A stretch of 64,000 bases of DNA from Megamonas hypermegale (lineage in GTDB: Bacteria; Bacillota; Negativicutes; Selenomonadales; Selenomonadaceae): positions 1-64,000 of the forward strand of contig NZ_LT906446.1 of NCBI RefSeq assembly GCF_900187035.1, in the 5' to 3' direction. The notes under the pieces are model-generated. The model was given only the letters and a program-made list of their open reading frames with translations. It was not told the DNA's origin and ran no database searches. Position numbers and translations under genes: made by a program. Below, piece by piece: positions 25,048-37,923 of the stretch (position 1 is its first letter; each line of letters begins with the position of its first letter).

Positions 25048-28000
25048 ATGATATTGCATAATTCACAAAGTCCGTATTATAGAAGTCCAAGAGGTGCAGT
25101 GCCGACAGATACAACAGTGAGGTTGGCACTTGATATTACGGATGAAAAATTAAAAGTTGAATCGGTAAAATTATATACATGGCAAGAATCTTTAGGTGCT
25201 ACATATAAAAAGATGATGCCATCAGCATGGGATGAAAACCATTATATTATAGATTTACAAATGCCAGAAGAAGGCTGTCTTGTATGGTATTATTTTGTGA
25301 TTAGACTAGAAGATGAAAGTCTTATTTATTATGGAAATAGTTCAGGACAAATGGGTGGCATCGGTAAAGCTCAAAAAGATGTACCTACAGCATATCAGAT
25401 AACTGTATTTAAAGCTGATGCTAAAACGCCTGATTGGTTTAAAAAATCTGTAATGTATCAAATTTTCCCTGATAGATTTTATCGTAGTGGCAATGAATTA
25501 CCGCAAAAACCGTATGCAGTATTTCATTGTGATTGGAATGACCCGCCGATGTATTATGTAGACCCAGATACACGTCGCGTTATCGCATATGATTTCTTTG
25601 GTGGTAATTTTAAAGGTATTGAAGAAAAATTGGATTATTTAAAGGACTTGGGTATATCTGTAATCTATCTTAATCCAATTTTTTTGTCGCGCTCTAATCA
25701 TCACTACGATACAGCAAATTATTTTCAAACTGACCCTATGCTTGGAACGAATGAAGATTTTGAGCATCTTTGCCAGGTAGCAGAACAAAAGGGCATAAAG
25801 ATTATTTTAGATGGTGTATTCAGTCATACAGGCAGTGATAGTATTTATTTCAATCGTTTTGGCAATTATCCTAGTGTTGGAGCATATCAATCGAAAGACT
25901 CGCCGTACTATGAATGGTATGATTTTAAAGAGTATCCAGATAAATACGATTGTTGGTGGGGGTTTGACAGCATGCCAAATGTCAAAGAAACAACTCCATC
26001 ATATATGGATTACATCATTAATGATGAAAATAGCGTTATCAATTATTGGATGAAAAAAGGCATCAGTGGCTGGCGCTTAGATGTCATTGATGAATTGCCA
26101 CGCCAATTTTCGCGCGCTTTTTATAAAAAGATGAAAAGCATAGATAAAGATGCTGTATTGATTGGTGAAATTTGGGAAGATGCTTCTAATAAAGTTTCTT
26201 ATAATGTATCGCGTGAATATCTATGTGGTTATGAAGTAGATAGTGCTATGAATTATCCACTGCGCAATATAATGCTTGATTTTTTGTTAAATAAAAATGA
26301 TGCTAAGATAACGCAGCAGCGCATTGCTAATCAACAAGAAAATTATCCAGCTGAAAATCTATATGCTATGATGAATTTATTGGGAAGTCATGATGTAGAA
26401 CGTGTTTTGACTTTATTGGGAGAAGCACCTTCTATAGAAAATGTGCCAACCACGGTACAGGCTGATTTCAGATTAGATGATGAACATTTGCGCTTAGCAA
26501 TTTTCCGTTTAAAAATAGCTATTTGTTGGCAAATGACTTTGCCAGGTGTTCCTTCTATTTATTATGGTGATGAAATTGGCATGCAAGGTTATCGTGACCC
26601 GCATAATAGAGCATCATATAATTGGGATAATGGTGATTGGAACTTAAGATATTTTGTAAAACGCATGATTGCATTGCGTAATAATAGAGCTGTTTTGCAG
26701 ACAGGGTGGTATGTGCCTGCTTATGCTGATGGTGATGTATTAGCATATTTTAGAACGACTAAACTAGGAAAAGACCGTTTTGGCAATGATATGGATGATG
26801 ATTGTGTATTAGTTGTTTTAAATCGCAATAATGTAAAATCAGCTACAATAACAGTTGATATGCATGGTTTTTGTCAAAATAAAATACACGAAATAACTGG
26901 TATGTATCCTGATGTAGAAATCATAGATAATAAGGCGCAAATCACTATAGAACCATTAAAAGCTTTAATTTTTGAACAAGTGAAGATAACTGAGCCATAC
27001 ACTAGACAAGCTGGCATTATTTTACATCCAACTAGCTTACCATCTGCATATGGTATTGGTGATTTAGGAAAAACGGCATATGATTTTGTCGATTGGTTAG
27101 CTAAAGCTGGTCAATCCATTTGGCAAGTATTGCCACTTAATCCTGTTGGATATGGTGCTTCACCGTACCAATCACCATCAGCGTTTGCGGGAAATATAAT
27201 GCTTATTTCACCTGAAGAATTAGTTAAAATGGGACTTTTAACAGAAGACGATATAAAACTTGATTATGAAGCTGATGAAGATAGAGTCGATTTTGTTAAA
27301 GTAGAAGCATATAAAAATAAAATTTTGCATAAAGCATTTGTTAATTTTGTAGCAGATGAGGATTACAGCGTTTTCTGTGCTAAACAGGAAAGCTGGTTAG
27401 ATGATTATGCTTTATTCATGGCACTTAAAAAACATTTTAAAGGTGAAAATTGGACAAAATGGGATACACCGATACGCCGTCGCCAACCACAGGCGTTGCA
27501 AGCTAGTCGTATTGCATTAGCGCATGATATAGCATATATTAAATTTACTCAATATATATTCTTTATGCAGTGGCAGAAATTGCATGAATACGCTAAAGAA
27601 AAGGGCATAAAAATTATTGGCGATGTGCCTATTTTTCCTTCACATGATAGTGCAGATGTTTGGACAAACCAAGACCAATTTAATTTAAATCCAGATGGAA
27701 CATTAAAAACTGCTGCTGGAGTACCACCAGATTATTTCAGTGAAGATGGACAGCTTTGGGGCAATCCGCATTATTTATGGAAAGTAATGGAACGAGATAG
27801 TTATGCTTGGTGGCGTAAACGTATTGCTACATTATTAGAATTAGTAGATATTATTCGCATTGACCATTTCCGTGGATTTGAAGCGTATTGGGAAGTTCCA
27901 GGTGATGCTAAAAATGCACGCATTGGCAAATGGGTAAAAGGTCCAGGTCGTGATTTATTTGACACGATTAAAAAATATTTGGGCAATGTGCCGATTATCG

Positions 28001-28470
28001 CTGAAGATTTAGGTATAATTACACCAGAAGTAGAAAAATTAAAAACGGATTGTGGTTTCCCTGGTATGAAGGTTTTACAATTTGAATTGTATCCAAATGC
28101 ACAGAAGGAACTAAATTTCACTTGTCCACAAAATTCTATCGTATATACGGGAACACATGATAATAATACGACATTAGGTTGGCTTGAAACAGATATAGCT
28201 CCGCAAGATAAAGCACTTTTGGCGGAATTTTTAAATGTTTCGATTGATGAAAATGAAGTATTGTTAAATAAATTGATTGAATTAGCGTACTTTAGTCAAG
28301 CAAGGCTTGCTGTACTTCCTATGCAGGATGTATTAGGTTTAGATGGAAATGCACGTATGAATTTGCCAGGTACAGTTGGAAAAAATTGGGGCTGGAGAAT
28401 GCATGATGATGCTTTGACGGATAAAAAAGCAAAATGGCTTAAAGCATTGACGCAAAAATATCATAGATAA
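25048..28470 (+). CDS. Fused GH13 alpha-glucanase and GH77 4-alpha-glucanotransferase
   Basis: One 1140-residue chain joins two glycogen/maltodextrin enzymes. Residues 1-125 are an N-terminal beta domain like that of neopullulanase. Residues 130-645 are a GH13 barrel with DGVFSH (255-260), GWRLDV with nucleophile Asp345, GEIWED with acid/base Glu374 and SHD (447-449). From about residue 655 a full MalQ-like GH77 domain follows (ILHPTSLPSAYGIGDLG), with nucleophile Asp939 in IRIDHFRG, Glu986 in IIAEDLG and Asp1038 in GTHDNN. All catalytic residues are present, so both halves should work. It probably cuts and rearranges maltodextrins made when GlgP trims glycogen. There is no signal peptide, so it is cytoplasmic. 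Confidence 0.92.
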   Translation: MILHNSQSPYYRSPRGAVPTDTTVRLALDITDEKLKVESVKLYTWQESLGATYKKMMPSAWDENHYIIDLQMPEEGCLVWYYFVIRLEDESLIYYGNSSGQMGGIGKAQKDVPTAYQITVFKADAKTPDWFKKSVMYQIFPDRFYRSGNELPQKPYAVFHCDWNDPPMYYVDPDTRRVIAYDFFGGNFKGIEEKLDYLKDLGISVIYLNPIFLSRSNHHYDTANYFQTDPMLGTNEDFEHLCQVAEQKGIKIILDGVFSHTGSDSIYFNRFGNYPSVGAYQSKDSPYYEWYDFKEYPDKYDCWWGFDSMPNVKETTPSYMDYIINDENSVINYWMKKGISGWRLDVIDELPRQFSRAFYKKMKSIDKDAVLIGEIWEDASNKVSYNVSREYLCGYEVDSAMNYPLRNIMLDFLLNKNDAKITQQRIANQQENYPAENLYAMMNLLGSHDVERVLTLLGEAPSIENVPTTVQADFRLDDEHLRLAIFRLKIAICWQMTLPGVPSIYYGDEIGMQGYRDPHNRASYNWDNGDWNLRYFVKRMIALRNNRAVLQTGWYVPAYADGDVLAYFRTTKLGKDRFGNDMDDDCVLVVLNRNNVKSATITVDMHGFCQNKIHEITGMYPDVEIIDNKAQITIEPLKALIFEQVKITEPYTRQAGIILHPTSLPSAYGIGDLGKTAYDFVDWLAKAGQSIWQVLPLNPVGYGASPYQSPSAFAGNIMLISPEELVKMGLLTEDDIKLDYEADEDRVDFVKVEAYKNKILHKAFVNFVADEDYSVFCAKQESWLDDYALFMALKKHFKGENWTKWDTPIRRRQPQALQASRIALAHDIAYIKFTQYIFFMQWQKLHEYAKEKGIKIIGDVPIFPSHDSADVWTNQDQFNLNPDGTLKTAAGVPPDYFSEDGQLWGNPHYLWKVMERDSYAWWRKRIATLLELVDIIRIDHFRGFEAYWEVPGDAKNARIGKWVKGPGRDLFDTIKKYLGNVPIIAEDLGIITPEVEKLKTDCGFPGMKVLQFELYPNAQKELNFTCPQNSIVYTGTHDNNTTLGWLETDIAPQDKALLAEFLNVSIDENEVLLNKLIELAYFSQARLAVLPMQDVLGLDGNARMNLPGTVGKNWGWRMHDDALTDKKAKWLKALTQKYHR

Positions 28471-28482
28471 TATACGTTAAAA

Positions 28483-28520
28483 GAAAATAACCTGACTTTA
28501 AAAAGGGTCAGGTTATTTTC
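28483..28520 (+). terminator. Terminator after the GH13-GH77 gene
   Basis: GAAAATAACCTGAC pairs with GTCAGGTTATTTTC; the T-rich right arm continues to TTTTC. Confidence 0.8.
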
Positions 28521-28535
28521 ATATTAGATTAAAGC

Positions 28536-28564
28536 TTATCATATTGAAAGTAGCATGATATAAT
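28536..28564 (+). promoter_or_regulatory. Promoter of lptD-hldA-hldC
   Basis: TTATCA, 17 bp, then TATAAT preceded by TGA (extended -10), about 42 bp before the first start. Confidence 0.6.
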
Positions 28565-28605
28565 GTTTTAGTAATTATGTTTAAAAAAGATAGGTGAAAT
28601 TTTTT

Positions 28606-30135
28606 ATGAAAATAGAAAGTAAAATATTATTGGCATTGTCTTTTAGTGCAATTTCGTTATGTACATATCAAGGACAAGTTTTTGCTAGTGATACTGATGT
28701 TGAGATTTTAAATTTTGTAGAAGACCAACGAAAAGAACAAAGAGAAGAAGCTAAAAATACAGAGATAAAAGATTTTAAAGAAGAACTAGATGCAGAATAT
28801 GCTCGAGATGGTATTGTAATTAATGACTCAGAAAAAGCACCTATTATATTTGAAGGTAAGGATATCATGTATAATTCTGTTACTGGAGATGTATATGGTA
28901 AGGGTGATGTAAAAATCACACAAAATTATTCACGTATGACAACAGAAGATGCGCAGGGAAATTTAAATTCTGGTGATGTTAAAATTCCGCAAAAAGCGCA
29001 TATGATGCAAGTTGCAAATCCAACTTTAAATATAAATAGTGAAAAAACACAGTATAACTATAATGAAAAAACTGGTGTAATGGAAGGCTTAAAAGGTCGT
29101 ATAGATAATAGATACGTTTCAGGTGAACAAGTGGAATTTTATCCTGATTATTATGTAATCTATAATGGTACTATGACACGTTGCCCTGCTAAAAAGCCAG
29201 ATTATTATTTGAGTGCTGATAAAATAGAAATTTATCCAGATGACCATATGGTAGCATATAATGCTAAATTTTATATAAAAGGACAAGTTGTTTATCAGAC
29301 AAAGGAATATAGGACAAAAATAGGTGCTAATAGCGATGGTAAAGAAGATTGGATGCCATTTAGAATTAGATGGAATGATGATGATGGTTTAACGATTGGT
29401 TATAATTACAATCAAGAAATTGTTGATAATGTAAATGCTTATGCTAATTTAAAATATACGACAAAACACGATATGCGTAATGTATATGGTGTTGGTTGGA
29501 GCAATGCAGGAAGTAGCTTTAATATCGAAAGTGGTAAATATGAAGATGATGATGATATTTGGTTAAAGAAAGAAATTGCCTATATTTATAATTATGGACA
29601 GCGTATAGGTGATACACCACTTCGTTTTAATTTGAGAAATGAATACGGTTTATGGGAAGAATATGGCAAAAAAAGTTGGCATCGTGAACATAATTTGTCT
29701 TTATACCATGACCCAATTAGACTTGATGAAAATGGTAAAGTGAGATTATTCCCAAGTATCGGTTATAAATTAGTTCATGAAGATTATGATGACTCTAATT
29801 ATAACAGCTTGTATTATGATGTTACTTTGCTCAGTGAATTTAATGATAGATTAGCTGGTTATTTAGGATACCATTATTCACGTGTAAGTCAGGAAAATAC
29901 ATTATTTGATTATGGCTTAAATGATTATTCTAAAAAAGTATCAGCTGGTTTTAGTTATACTATTGATGATAAAAACCGTATAGTAGTAGCAACAGGTTAT
30001 GATGCTTCAGATAGTCTTAGAATACGTGATTTAGATTATTATTGGTATCATGATTGGCATTGTGTAGAAACTGAATTGAAGTATGAACAGAAAAAAGATA
30101 AATGGAGTTTGCACTTTAACTTCCTTAATTTCTAA
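28606..30135 (+). CDS. LptD/OstA-like outer-membrane LPS assembly protein, short form
   Basis: The 509-residue protein has a signal peptide (cut near AFA/SD after VFA, about residue 25) and an acidic helical stretch. An OstA/LptA-like jellyroll runs from about residue 75 to 230 (IIFEGKDIMYNSVTGDVYGKG, GEQVEFYPDYYVIYNGTMTRC). A beta-barrel follows and ends NFLNF. The terminal Phe fits barrel insertion. LptD places LPS in the outer leaflet. E. coli LptD is near 780 residues, so this barrel is shorter, as expected in Negativicutes. The hldA and hldC genes follow, so the operon joins heptose supply to LPS export. ATG 28606 has AGGTG 9 bp upstream. Confidence 0.78.
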   Translation: MKIESKILLALSFSAISLCTYQGQVFASDTDVEILNFVEDQRKEQREEAKNTEIKDFKEELDAEYARDGIVINDSEKAPIIFEGKDIMYNSVTGDVYGKGDVKITQNYSRMTTEDAQGNLNSGDVKIPQKAHMMQVANPTLNINSEKTQYNYNEKTGVMEGLKGRIDNRYVSGEQVEFYPDYYVIYNGTMTRCPAKKPDYYLSADKIEIYPDDHMVAYNAKFYIKGQVVYQTKEYRTKIGANSDGKEDWMPFRIRWNDDDGLTIGYNYNQEIVDNVNAYANLKYTTKHDMRNVYGVGWSNAGSSFNIESGKYEDDDDIWLKKEIAYIYNYGQRIGDTPLRFNLRNEYGLWEEYGKKSWHREHNLSLYHDPIRLDENGKVRLFPSIGYKLVHEDYDDSNYNSLYYDVTLLSEFNDRLAGYLGYHYSRVSQENTLFDYGLNDYSKKVSAGFSYTIDDKNRIVVATGYDASDSLRIRDLDYYWYHDWHCVETELKYEQKKDKWSLHFNFLNF

Positions 30136-30151
30136 TTAAAGGGGTGATTTA

Positions 30152-31141
30152 ATGAAGCCGGATTTGATTGATTTTGTTGATAAATTCAAAGGTAAACGCA
30201 TTTTGATTATCGGTGATATGATTGCTGATATATATTTAGAGGGTGATATATCACGTATTTCACGTGAAGCACCTGTGCTTGTGCTTATTGAAAAAGAAGA
30301 AAAGACTGTACCAGGGGGAGCTGCTAATGTTGTAAATAATGTGGCTACACTTGGCGGTAAAGCTTTTGCTGTAGGTATTTTAGGAAAAGATAGAGGTGCT
30401 TTAAATTTAAAGCATACTTTAGAAGAAAATGGCGTGAATACAGATGGTATGTTTTGCGACCAAACGCGCAAGACTATCACAAAAACACGTGTAATTGCAG
30501 GGGGAAGAGCTACTGTAAGTCAGCAAGTAGTGCGCATTGATAGGGAATGTAATACACCGATATCTTCTGCATATGAAAAAGAAGTATTAAAATATATAGA
30601 AATGATTATGCCTCAAATTCAAGGGGTAGTTATGAGTGATTATGGTAGTGGTACTATCACCCCTAATATTAAAGAGCTTATTTTAAAATTAAGTAAAGAA
30701 TATGATATTCCTTCAATAGTTGATTCGCGTTATGCAATATTTGATTTTGTAGGAACAGATTATGTGAAACAAAATGATGCGGAATTATCAAATGCTGTTG
30801 GTTATAAAATCGATAGTGAAGAAAAACTTTATGAAGCAGCGCAGGATTTTTTAATTAAAATGCAAGCAAAAGGTATTTTAATCACGCGTGGTGAAAAAGG
30901 CATGACTTTATTTGAAAAAAATGGAGATGTGCATAATATACCTGTATCCGATAAATCAGAAGTATTTGATGTATCAGGTGCTGGCGATACTTGTGTTGCG
31001 ACTTTTATCACAGCACTAGCAGCAGGTGCTTTGCCATCGCAAGCTGCAGAAATATCTAATTTTGCTTCTGGTATTGCTGTGCGTAAAATGGGAACAGCAA
31101 CCGTTTCTGATGAAGAATTAATAAATGTGCTAAAAAAATAA
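30152..31141 (+). CDS. hldA: Heptose-7-phosphate kinase (PfkB family)
   Basis: The kinase adds phosphate at C1 of heptose-7-phosphate in ADP-heptose synthesis for the LPS core. The 329-residue protein has the PfkB start LIIGDMIADIYLEGDISRIS, the glycine pair GGAANVVNNVATLG and the C-terminal signature DVSGAGDTCVATF with the catalytic Asp. The whole pattern fits RfaE domain I (HldE N-terminal part). Here it is a separate protein, and the second half is the next gene. AAAGGGGTG precedes the ATG. Confidence 0.92.
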   Translation: MKPDLIDFVDKFKGKRILIIGDMIADIYLEGDISRISREAPVLVLIEKEEKTVPGGAANVVNNVATLGGKAFAVGILGKDRGALNLKHTLEENGVNTDGMFCDQTRKTITKTRVIAGGRATVSQQVVRIDRECNTPISSAYEKEVLKYIEMIMPQIQGVVMSDYGSGTITPNIKELILKLSKEYDIPSIVDSRYAIFDFVGTDYVKQNDAELSNAVGYKIDSEEKLYEAAQDFLIKMQAKGILITRGEKGMTLFEKNGDVHNIPVSDKSEVFDVSGAGDTCVATFITALAAGALPSQAAEISNFASGIAVRKMGTATVSDEELINVLKK

Positions 31142-31156
31142 AATGGGGTATTTTTA

Positions 31157-31630
31157 GTGATTGTTGATGTAAATGATATAGAAAAATTTTGTGAAATACT
31201 GCATCATAGTGGCAAAAGTATTGCACTTACAAATGGTTCATTTGATTTAGTTCATTCAGGTCATGTAAATTATCTAAATGAAGCAAAAAAAATGGCTGAT
31301 TATCTTATTGTAGGGGTAAACAGTGATAAATCTGTAAAACAGTATAAATCGGATAAAAGACCGATAATACCGCAAAATCAACGAGCTTTTTTAATCGATA
31401 ATTTAAAATCTGTTGATTATGTAGTGATATTTGAAGAAACAACAGCAGATAAGTTAATAGAAAAAGTTAAGCCAGATTTTTATATAAAAGGTGGCGACTA
31501 TACAGAAGAAACGTTGCCAGAAACGGCTACTGTGAAAAAATTTGGCGGAAAAATTAAATTTATAAAGATGACAGAAGGTTGTTCTACGACAAATATCATA
31601 AATAAAATTTTAGATATATATGCAAAATAA
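31157..31630 (+). CDS. hldC: Heptose-1-phosphate adenylyltransferase
   Basis: The enzyme makes ADP-heptose from heptose-1-phosphate. The 157-residue protein has the nucleotidyltransferase start TNGSFDLVHSGHVNYLNEA (the HxGH motif) and VGVNSDKSVKQYKSDKRPII. It corresponds to RfaE domain II. The start is GTG after AATGGGG. It is 15 bp after hldA, and in E. coli both are one fused protein. The gmhA, gmhB and hldD steps are not in the window. Confidence 0.92.
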   Translation: MIVDVNDIEKFCEILHHSGKSIALTNGSFDLVHSGHVNYLNEAKKMADYLIVGVNSDKSVKQYKSDKRPIIPQNQRAFLIDNLKSVDYVVIFEETTADKLIEKVKPDFYIKGGDYTEETLPETATVKKFGGKIKFIKMTEGCSTTNIINKILDIYAK

Positions 31631-31687
31631 GTAGAATAACAACTTTACAAGTGTACAGTTGTTTATAGATTTTTTGAATTAATGGTC

Positions 31688-31716
31688 TTGACAAATGAAA
31701 AATTAGTCGTTATAGT
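31688..31716 (+). promoter_or_regulatory. Promoter of the T-box leader
   Basis: TTGACA, 17 bp, TATAGT. Transcription should begin near 31723. Confidence 0.8.
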
Positions 31717-31722
31717 ATTAGA

Positions 31723-31983
31723 CAAAGATAAATGCAATGAAGAGGAAAAGTACGATTGTGAATTTTCCAGAGAACTGTGGGTTGGTGCGACACAGGATTG
31801 AAGCAGTCGGAAATACACCTATGAGCAACAGGCTGAAATGATATAGAGTAGGTCGTGTCGGTTGCCTCCGTTATCATGGGCTAGGGTATGATAGTACCCA
31901 AATAAAGTGGCTTGCTAATAGCAAGAAGGGTGGTACCACGGGTTAATAACAGCTCGTCCCTGTTTAGGGACGGGCTTTTTTGT
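31723..31983 (+). promoter_or_regulatory. Tyrosine-type T-box riboswitch
   Basis: The leader has the Stem I hallmarks (AAGAGGAAAAGTACGA, then AGAGAACTG, GGTTGGTGCGACA) and the conserved T-box AGGGTGGTACCACGG at 31927-31941. A terminator with arms AGCTCGTCCC (31951-31960) and GGGACGGGCT (31967-31976) and a T tract follows. Uncharged tRNA pairs with a specifier codon and with the T-box bulge, so the terminator does not form. The likely specifier is TAC at 31814-31816, in the usual GAAATACACC setting, which reads tyrosine. The aroF-tyrA genes downstream make that fit. Confidence 0.88.
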
Positions 31984-32014
31984 ATTTAAATTTAAAATTA
32001 GGAGGAATAATATT

Positions 32015-33028
32015 ATGATTATTGTTATGAAACCAGAAGCTACAGTAGAAGATTTAAATGCTGTAAAAGATAAAATTAAAAATTCAGGACTTGATTACCA
32101 TTTATCACAGGGTTCATCTAGAGTTATTGTCGGTGTAATAGGTGATAAAAAGAAAATTGCTACATTACAGATGAATTCTTTTTCCGGTGTAGAAAAAACT
32201 GTATCGATTACAGAAAAATATAAATTAGTTAGTCGTGAATTTAAAAAAGAAGATAGCGTAATTGATATTGATGGTGTGAAAATAGGTGGTGGCCATTTTG
32301 CTGTAATGGCAGGCCCTTGCTCTGTTGAAAGTCGTGAACAATTATTAGAAGCTGCTAAAGCTGTTAAAGCATGCGGTGCACAATTTTTACGTGGCGGTGC
32401 TTTTAAACCTCGTACATCTCCATATGATTTCCAGGGACTTGGCGTAGAAGGTTTAAAAATGATGCGTTCAGTAGCTGATGAAGTTGGTCTTAAAGTTGTC
32501 ACAGAAATCGTTAATATCAATGATTTAGACACTATTTGCCAATATGCGGATATGTTGCAAATCGGTGCGCGCAATATGCAGAATTTCCAATTATTGAAAG
32601 ATGTTGGTTTTACAAAAAAACCTGTACTTTTAAAACGTGGTCTTAGTGCAACTATCAGTGAATGGCTCAATGCAGCTGAATACATCGCTAGTGGTGGCAA
32701 TTACAATATTGTATTGTGTGAACGCGGTATTAGAACGTATGAAACATTCACACGCAATACACTTGACTTAAGCGCTGTAGCTGCTGTAAAAGAATTATCT
32801 CATTTGCCAATTATCGTAGACCCAAGCCATGGAACAGGTCGCTGGCAGATGGTTCGTCCAATGGCTCGTGCAGCAGTGGCAGCAGGTGCAGATGGCCTCA
32901 TGATTGAAGTTCATCCACATCCAGAAGTAGCACTCAGCGATGGTGACCAATCTTTAAAACCAGATAATTTTAAAATTGTAATGGATGAAGTTAATCAGAT
33001 TTTGAAATTGATGGGGAAAACATTATGA
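32015..33028 (+). CDS. aroF: 3-deoxy-7-phosphoheptulonate synthase (DAHP synthase, type I beta)
   Basis: First enzyme of the shikimate pathway. The 337-residue protein has an N-terminal ferredoxin-like regulatory domain ([17 protein letters not shown], to about residue 70), then a barrel with [30 protein letters not shown] and VDPSHGTGR, the substrate and metal residues of the family. The N-terminal domain is where such enzymes bind aromatic amino acids. Its T-box suggests it is tuned to tyrosine. AGGAGG precedes the ATG. Confidence 0.94.
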   Translation: MIIVMKPEATVEDLNAVKDKIKNSGLDYHLSQGSSRVIVGVIGDKKKIATLQMNSFSGVEKTVSITEKYKLVSREFKKEDSVIDIDGVKIGGGHFAVMAGPCSVESREQLLEAAKAVKACGAQFLRGGAFKPRTSPYDFQGLGVEGLKMMRSVADEVGLKVVTEIVNINDLDTICQYADMLQIGARNMQNFQLLKDVGFTKKPVLLKRGLSATISEWLNAAEYIASGGNYNIVLCERGIRTYETFTRNTLDLSAVAAVKELSHLPIIVDPSHGTGRWQMVRPMARAAVAAGADGLMIEVHPHPEVALSDGDQSLKPDNFKIVMDEVNQILKLMGKTL

Positions 33029-33915
33029 GTAAATTACATTTAGCTATATTAGGCGTTGGTCTTATAGGCGGCGCCTTTGGTATGGCACTTAAAAATAAAT
33101 TGGGTGATGATATTTTCATCACAGGTAATACGCGAACTCAAAAATCAATAGATAATGCTGAACGATTAGGCGCTATTGATAAAGGTTATTTAGACCCGAT
33201 TGAATGTGTAAAAGGTGCAGACATCATTTATTTAAGTACACCTGTATTACAGATAGTACCTTTAGTAGAAAAGATTTTACCTCATTTGAAAAAAGGTGCA
33301 ATTTTAACAGATGCCGGCAGCACAAAATCATATATCGCTCGTCAAATAATGAATATGCTTCCAGAAAATATTTATTATGTAGCGGGACATCCGATGACAG
33401 GTAGAGAAAAAAGTGGTGTTACAGCGGCGAATAAAGATTTATTTAAAAACAAATGCTATGTAATTGTCAAGGATACGAAAGCACCTGCTGAAGTTTTGCA
33501 GAAAGTCGTAGATTTAATAAAACTTACAGAAGCGAATATCACGACGCTTACACTGGAAGAACACGATAGATGTGCTTCTATCATCAGTCATATACCGCAT
33601 ATTGTAGCGGCAGGACTTGTCAATTTATTGGACAAAAATCCAAATGATTTAGAAGCTTGTATAACACTTGCCGGTGGCGGTTTTAAAGATACAACGCGCA
33701 TAGCTTCATCTAATGCTGATATGTGGGCTGATGTATGTATCTCTAATGCTGAACCGATAATCGAACATTTATCACAGCTTCAAGCGATTTTTAGTAATAT
33801 GATTACAGCTATTGCCAAGAAAGATAGACAAACTATTCATGATTACTTTGTTGAATCAAAAACTCGTCGTGATATGATTTTAGAAGAAACAAAAGATAAA
33901 TATGATTTGATTTAG
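33025..33915 (+). CDS. tyrA: Prephenate dehydrogenase
   Basis: TyrA turns prephenate into 4-hydroxyphenylpyruvate on the way to tyrosine. The 296-residue protein begins with the NAD motif LAILGVGLIGGAFG and has AGHPMTGREKSGV and LEEHDRCASIISHIPH, typical of the family. It lacks a C-terminal ACT domain. The start overlaps the aroF stop as ATGA, so the two are coupled under the Tyr T-box. Confidence 0.93.
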   Translation: MSKLHLAILGVGLIGGAFGMALKNKLGDDIFITGNTRTQKSIDNAERLGAIDKGYLDPIECVKGADIIYLSTPVLQIVPLVEKILPHLKKGAILTDAGSTKSYIARQIMNMLPENIYYVAGHPMTGREKSGVTAANKDLFKNKCYVIVKDTKAPAEVLQKVVDLIKLTEANITTLTLEEHDRCASIISHIPHIVAAGLVNLLDKNPNDLEACITLAGGGFKDTTRIASSNADMWADVCISNAEPIIEHLSQLQAIFSNMITAIAKKDRQTIHDYFVESKTRRDMILEETKDKYDLI

Positions 33916-33930
33916 TTTGGATTGTGGATT

Positions 33931-34848
33931 ATGTATAACAAATATTATATATTTTTGGTGATGTCCTGTATTTTATGGGGCTTTCAACCTGTTACGATAA
34001 AATTTGTTACATTAGAAATGGACATATTGACTGTAATTCCCATTAGATATTTATTTTTGACTATAACGATATTTATTTTAATGAAGATTACAGGTGAAAA
34101 AGAATTTTTGCCAAAAAAATCATGTGTTTTGAGTTTAATGGCAATGGGATTTTTCGGTGTAACCGTAAGTAATGGCGTGCAATTTACAGGGCTTAGTTAT
34201 TCTACAGTTGGCAATATGACGATTATAAGTACGACAGCTCCGATAATAACAGCAGTATTAGCTCGAATAGTACTTAAAGAACGGCTTAATTTATTGCAAG
34301 TATGCGGTATTATAATTTCATTTTGTGGAACATTGTATTTACTCAGTAAGGGAACGATGGATACTTTTATCAATATGTCTTTTAATCGAGGCGATATATA
34401 TTTTTTCATCGGTGAAGTAGCTTGGGTAGTTTATATATTATTTAGTATCCCTGTATTGAAAAAAATGTCAGTGCTCTCAGTTACGGCTTGGCCTGGTTTA
34501 TTTGGTGCTATATTTACGGCAATTTATGCACATTTTGTTGTAGGTTTAAATGTCGTATTATTATCACCATTAGCACTTTGCTCGTTTATGTATATAGTTT
34601 GGGGTGGCGGTGTATCTGCCATGATGCTTTGGAATTTAGGCACAAAATTTGTCGGAGCAAGTCATGCGGCAATATTTTTAAATTTAATGCCAGTTGTCGG
34701 TGTGATATCAGCATATTTCACATTAGGTGAAATGATAACTGTGCAAGAAGTAGTAAGTGCTCTAATAATTATTTCAGGCGTATATATAACGACACATGCT
34801 AATCAATTAATGGAAAAATTTAATTTAAAGATACAAAAAAACGGCTAA
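33931..34848 (+). CDS. EamA/DMT superfamily transporter
   Basis: About 305 residues with ten membrane helices in two EamA halves (SCILWGFQPVTIKFVTLEM; GEVAWVVYILFSIPVL). Such proteins usually export metabolites, often amino acids. It starts within 16 bp of tyrA and has no promoter of its own, so it is probably in the T-box operon and could handle aromatic amino acids; that is inference. ATG 33931 and TTG 33922 are both possible starts and no strong ribosome site decides. Confidence 0.78.
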   Translation: MYNKYYIFLVMSCILWGFQPVTIKFVTLEMDILTVIPIRYLFLTITIFILMKITGEKEFLPKKSCVLSLMAMGFFGVTVSNGVQFTGLSYSTVGNMTIISTTAPIITAVLARIVLKERLNLLQVCGIIISFCGTLYLLSKGTMDTFINMSFNRGDIYFFIGEVAWVVYILFSIPVLKKMSVLSVTAWPGLFGAIFTAIYAHFVVGLNVVLLSPLALCSFMYIVWGGGVSAMMLWNLGTKFVGASHAAIFLNLMPVVGVISAYFTLGEMITVQEVVSALIIISGVYITTHANQLMEKFNLKIQKNG

Positions 34849-34867
34849 GAAAATCTTAGCCGTTTTT
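34835..34867. terminator. Bidirectional terminator, EamA gene and lacZ
   Basis: AAAAACGGCTAAGA pairs with TCTTAGCCGTTTTT around three bases, with A and T runs on both sides, between convergent genes. Confidence 0.9.
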
Positions 34868-34877
34868 GTTTTAATGA

Positions 34878-37913
<3,036 letters not shown>

Positions 37914-37923
37914 TTATATATAA

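Noticed and set aside
32095-32700. A 201-residue minus-strand frame inside aroF
   Set aside because: It lies antisense to a well-conserved gene, has no ribosome site and resembles no family.
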